7,141 nucleotides of DNA from JBFKOL01 sp041628815 (GTDB lineage Bacteria; Bacteroidota; Bacteroidia; Chitinophagales; Saprospiraceae), in contig JBFKOL010000227.1 in assembly GCA_041628815.1 (NCBI GenBank), forward strand, positions 1 to 7,141, written 5' to 3'. Shown here in pieces: positions 6,143-7,141 of the stretch (positions are counted from its first letter, which is position 1; the number at the start of each line of letters is the position of its first letter). The position numbers were made by a program, and so were the translations under genes. The notes beneath the pieces were generated by a model. That model did no database searches and was not told where the DNA came from. It saw only the letters and a program-made list of their open reading frames with translations.

Positions 6143-6407
6143 AAGTGTTTACTTTAGGTTCATAATTCTTTAAGATAATATTTTGTTTCTTCAGACAGGT
6201 CTAACATCATCATTTTCAAGGTGTACTGTTCAAAGCACAGAGTCAATTGATCTAACAAAGATTTCACACGTCCTGAAAGCACCTTCGAAGAGGCGGTATT
6301 ATTAGCAATTCCATTACATTTAAGGATATTTCCATTCAGCCTCAACCCTAAGCATGGTTCGGGTTATATCGGACTTATTATGAAAGCAACCTAAACTGTT
6401 GCACAAA
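6143..6407. other. Divergent intergenic region before the sugar porter
   Basis: This 265-base stretch separates the leftward 100-residue protein gene from the rightward transporter gene and must contain their promoters, although no TAnnTTTG match stands out in either direction. A TTG-started 61-codon frame occupies 6345-6160 on the - strand; its C-terminal half is charged and helix-like (DLSEETKYYLKEL), but I cannot assign it. A short dyad lies just before the transporter start. Confidence 0.5.
6386..6402. repeat. Inverted repeat GCAAC-N7-GTTGC before the transporter start
   Basis: Five-base complementary arms (6386-6390 and 6398-6402) flank a seven-base spacer, and the right arm ends five bases before the ATG at 6408. 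It could be a small operator or a hairpin hiding the start site. With five-base arms, chance is a real alternative. Confidence 0.3.
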
Positions 6408-7141
6408 ATGCAGAATACAAGATTCATAGTTACCGTTGCCCTCATCGTCGCCCTTGGCGGTTTCCTGATGGGTTTTGATGCCTCCGTCATATCGGGTGTC
6501 AACAAGTTCATCGAACTCGAATTTGCCCTAACCAAATTGGAACTCGGATGGGCGGTTGCATCCCTGACACTGAGTGCGACGATTGCGATGATGATTGCAG
6601 GCCCGTTGAGCGACCGGATCAGCCGGAAGAAAGTCCTGACGATTGCAGCCATATTGTATGCCGTATCCGCCATAGGATCTGCATTTGCCCCCTCCTACTG
6701 GTTTTTGGTTTTAGCCAGGATGATTGGTGGTCTGGGCGTAGGTGCCTCGCTCATCATTGCCCCGATGTACATCGCAGAAATTTCACCACCGGAAATGCGG
6801 GGTAGAATGGTTTCGTTCAATCAACTCAATATTGTATTGGGCATATCCGTGGCCTTTTTTTCCAATTACCTCGTACTGCAACTGGGACAATCCGATCTTT
6901 CGTGGGCCCAGGCACTTGGATTTGATGAATACAATTGGAGATGGATGCTGGGTCTTGAAACCGTACCGGCAGTTTTGTACTTCGCAGGACTGTTTTTTGT
7001 CCCGCGGAGCCCACGCTGGCTGATCATGAAAAGCAGGTTTGACGAGGCGTTGGAAGTCATGACCAGGGCAAGTGGTCGCGAAAAAGCTACCATAGAATTG
7101 GAAACCGTCAAAGCAAGTATCCTAAAGGATGAACGCGGCGA
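6408..7141 (+). CDS. MFS transporter, sugar porter family, 3' end outside window
   Basis: An inner-membrane secondary transporter, probably a proton-coupled or facilitative monosaccharide porter of the XylE/GLUT type. Only the first 244 residues are present; the frame stays open to the right edge. Sugar-porter landmarks are GGFLMGFDASVISG (17-30) in TM1, the TM2-TM3 loop SDRISRKK (68-75, in place of the common D-R-x-G-R-R), RMIGGLGVGASLIIAPMYIAEISPPEMRGR (104-133) in TM4 and the following loop, NQLNIVLG (138-145) in TM5 whose Gln139 matches a sugar-binding glutamine in XylE, and PRSPRWL (199-205) after TM6, where most relatives have PESPRWL. Six hydrophobic segments are visible, then the start of the cytoplasmic central loop. 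ATG 6408 is chosen because it gives the usual short N-terminus before TM1; no Shine-Dalgarno sequence is present. Substrate is not determinable. GC content is somewhat higher than in the flanking intergenic DNA. Confidence 0.93.
   Translation, partial: MQNTRFIVTVALIVALGGFLMGFDASVISGVNKFIELEFALTKLELGWAVASLTLSATIAMMIAGPLSDRISRKKVLTIAAILYAVSAIGSAFAPSYWFLVLARMIGGLGVGASLIIAPMYIAEISPPEMRGRMVSFNQLNIVLGISVAFFSNYLVLQLGQSDLSWAQALGFDEYNWRWMLGLETVPAVLYFAGLFFVPRSPRWLIMKSRFDEALEVMTRASGREKATIELETVKASILKDERG

Noticed and set aside
6320..6673. 117-codon frame on the - strand opposite the transporter start
   Set aside because: It is antisense to the strongly supported MFS coding sequence; its hydrophobic look is a reflection of the transporter codons.
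1..7141. Mobile element, CRISPR array, toxin-antitoxin or phage-defence system
   Set aside because: No transposase or integrase motifs, terminal repeats, regularly spaced repeats, tRNA-like attachment sites or defence-type domains were seen in any frame.

Overview
The window looks like accessory DNA from a Bacteroidota-type bacterium, perhaps marine. This rests on three things: translation starts lack clear Shine-Dalgarno sequences, two leader regions carry a TAnnTTTG-like -7 element, and there is a short secreted protein with a CH...AL..H..HGD signature that I associate with this phylum. The lineage is an inference. I see no rRNA, tRNA, CRISPR array, transposase or phage gene.

Layout, left to right. 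(1) Bases 1-1272, + strand: the C-terminal three quarters of an S1-type sulfatase, entering the window just after the expected formylglycine motif. (2) Bases 1273-1942: a mostly non-coding, AT-rich stretch that holds one likely small secreted-protein gene on the - strand (1421-1681). (3) Bases 1943-4373, - strand: a tight three-gene unit read right to left, RmlC-like cupin epimerase, then Gfo/Idh/MocA oxidoreductase, then family 2 glycosyltransferase. The first two genes overlap by 11 bases and the last two are 3 bases apart. (4) Bases 4374-4640: a divergent control region with an 8-bp-arm inverted repeat and a candidate promoter for the three-gene unit. (5) Bases 4641-5789, + strand: a lipoprotein serine hydrolase of the beta-lactamase/penicillin-binding fold. 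(6) Bases 5840-6142, - strand: a conserved 100-residue protein of unknown function, convergent with the hydrolase, with a small hairpin between them. (7) Bases 6408-7141, + strand: the N-terminal half of a sugar-porter-type MFS transporter that runs off the right edge.

How the genes fit together. The three-gene unit reads as a compact cassette that tailors a nucleotide-activated sugar (epimerise, reduce or oxidise) and transfers it to a surface glycan or other acceptor. It lacks the nucleotidyltransferase and dehydratase that would make the sugar, so it must depend on genes elsewhere. The sulfatase and the sugar porter would suit use of sulfated polysaccharides, but both are cut by the window edges and nothing here ties them to the cassette. 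Orientation changes repeatedly within 7 kb, which suggests a mosaic of short transcription units. I did not find a clearly new system. The items most worth a second look are the orphan sugar cassette with its atypical epimerase, the HGD-motif secreted protein, and the inverted repeat in the divergent promoter region.
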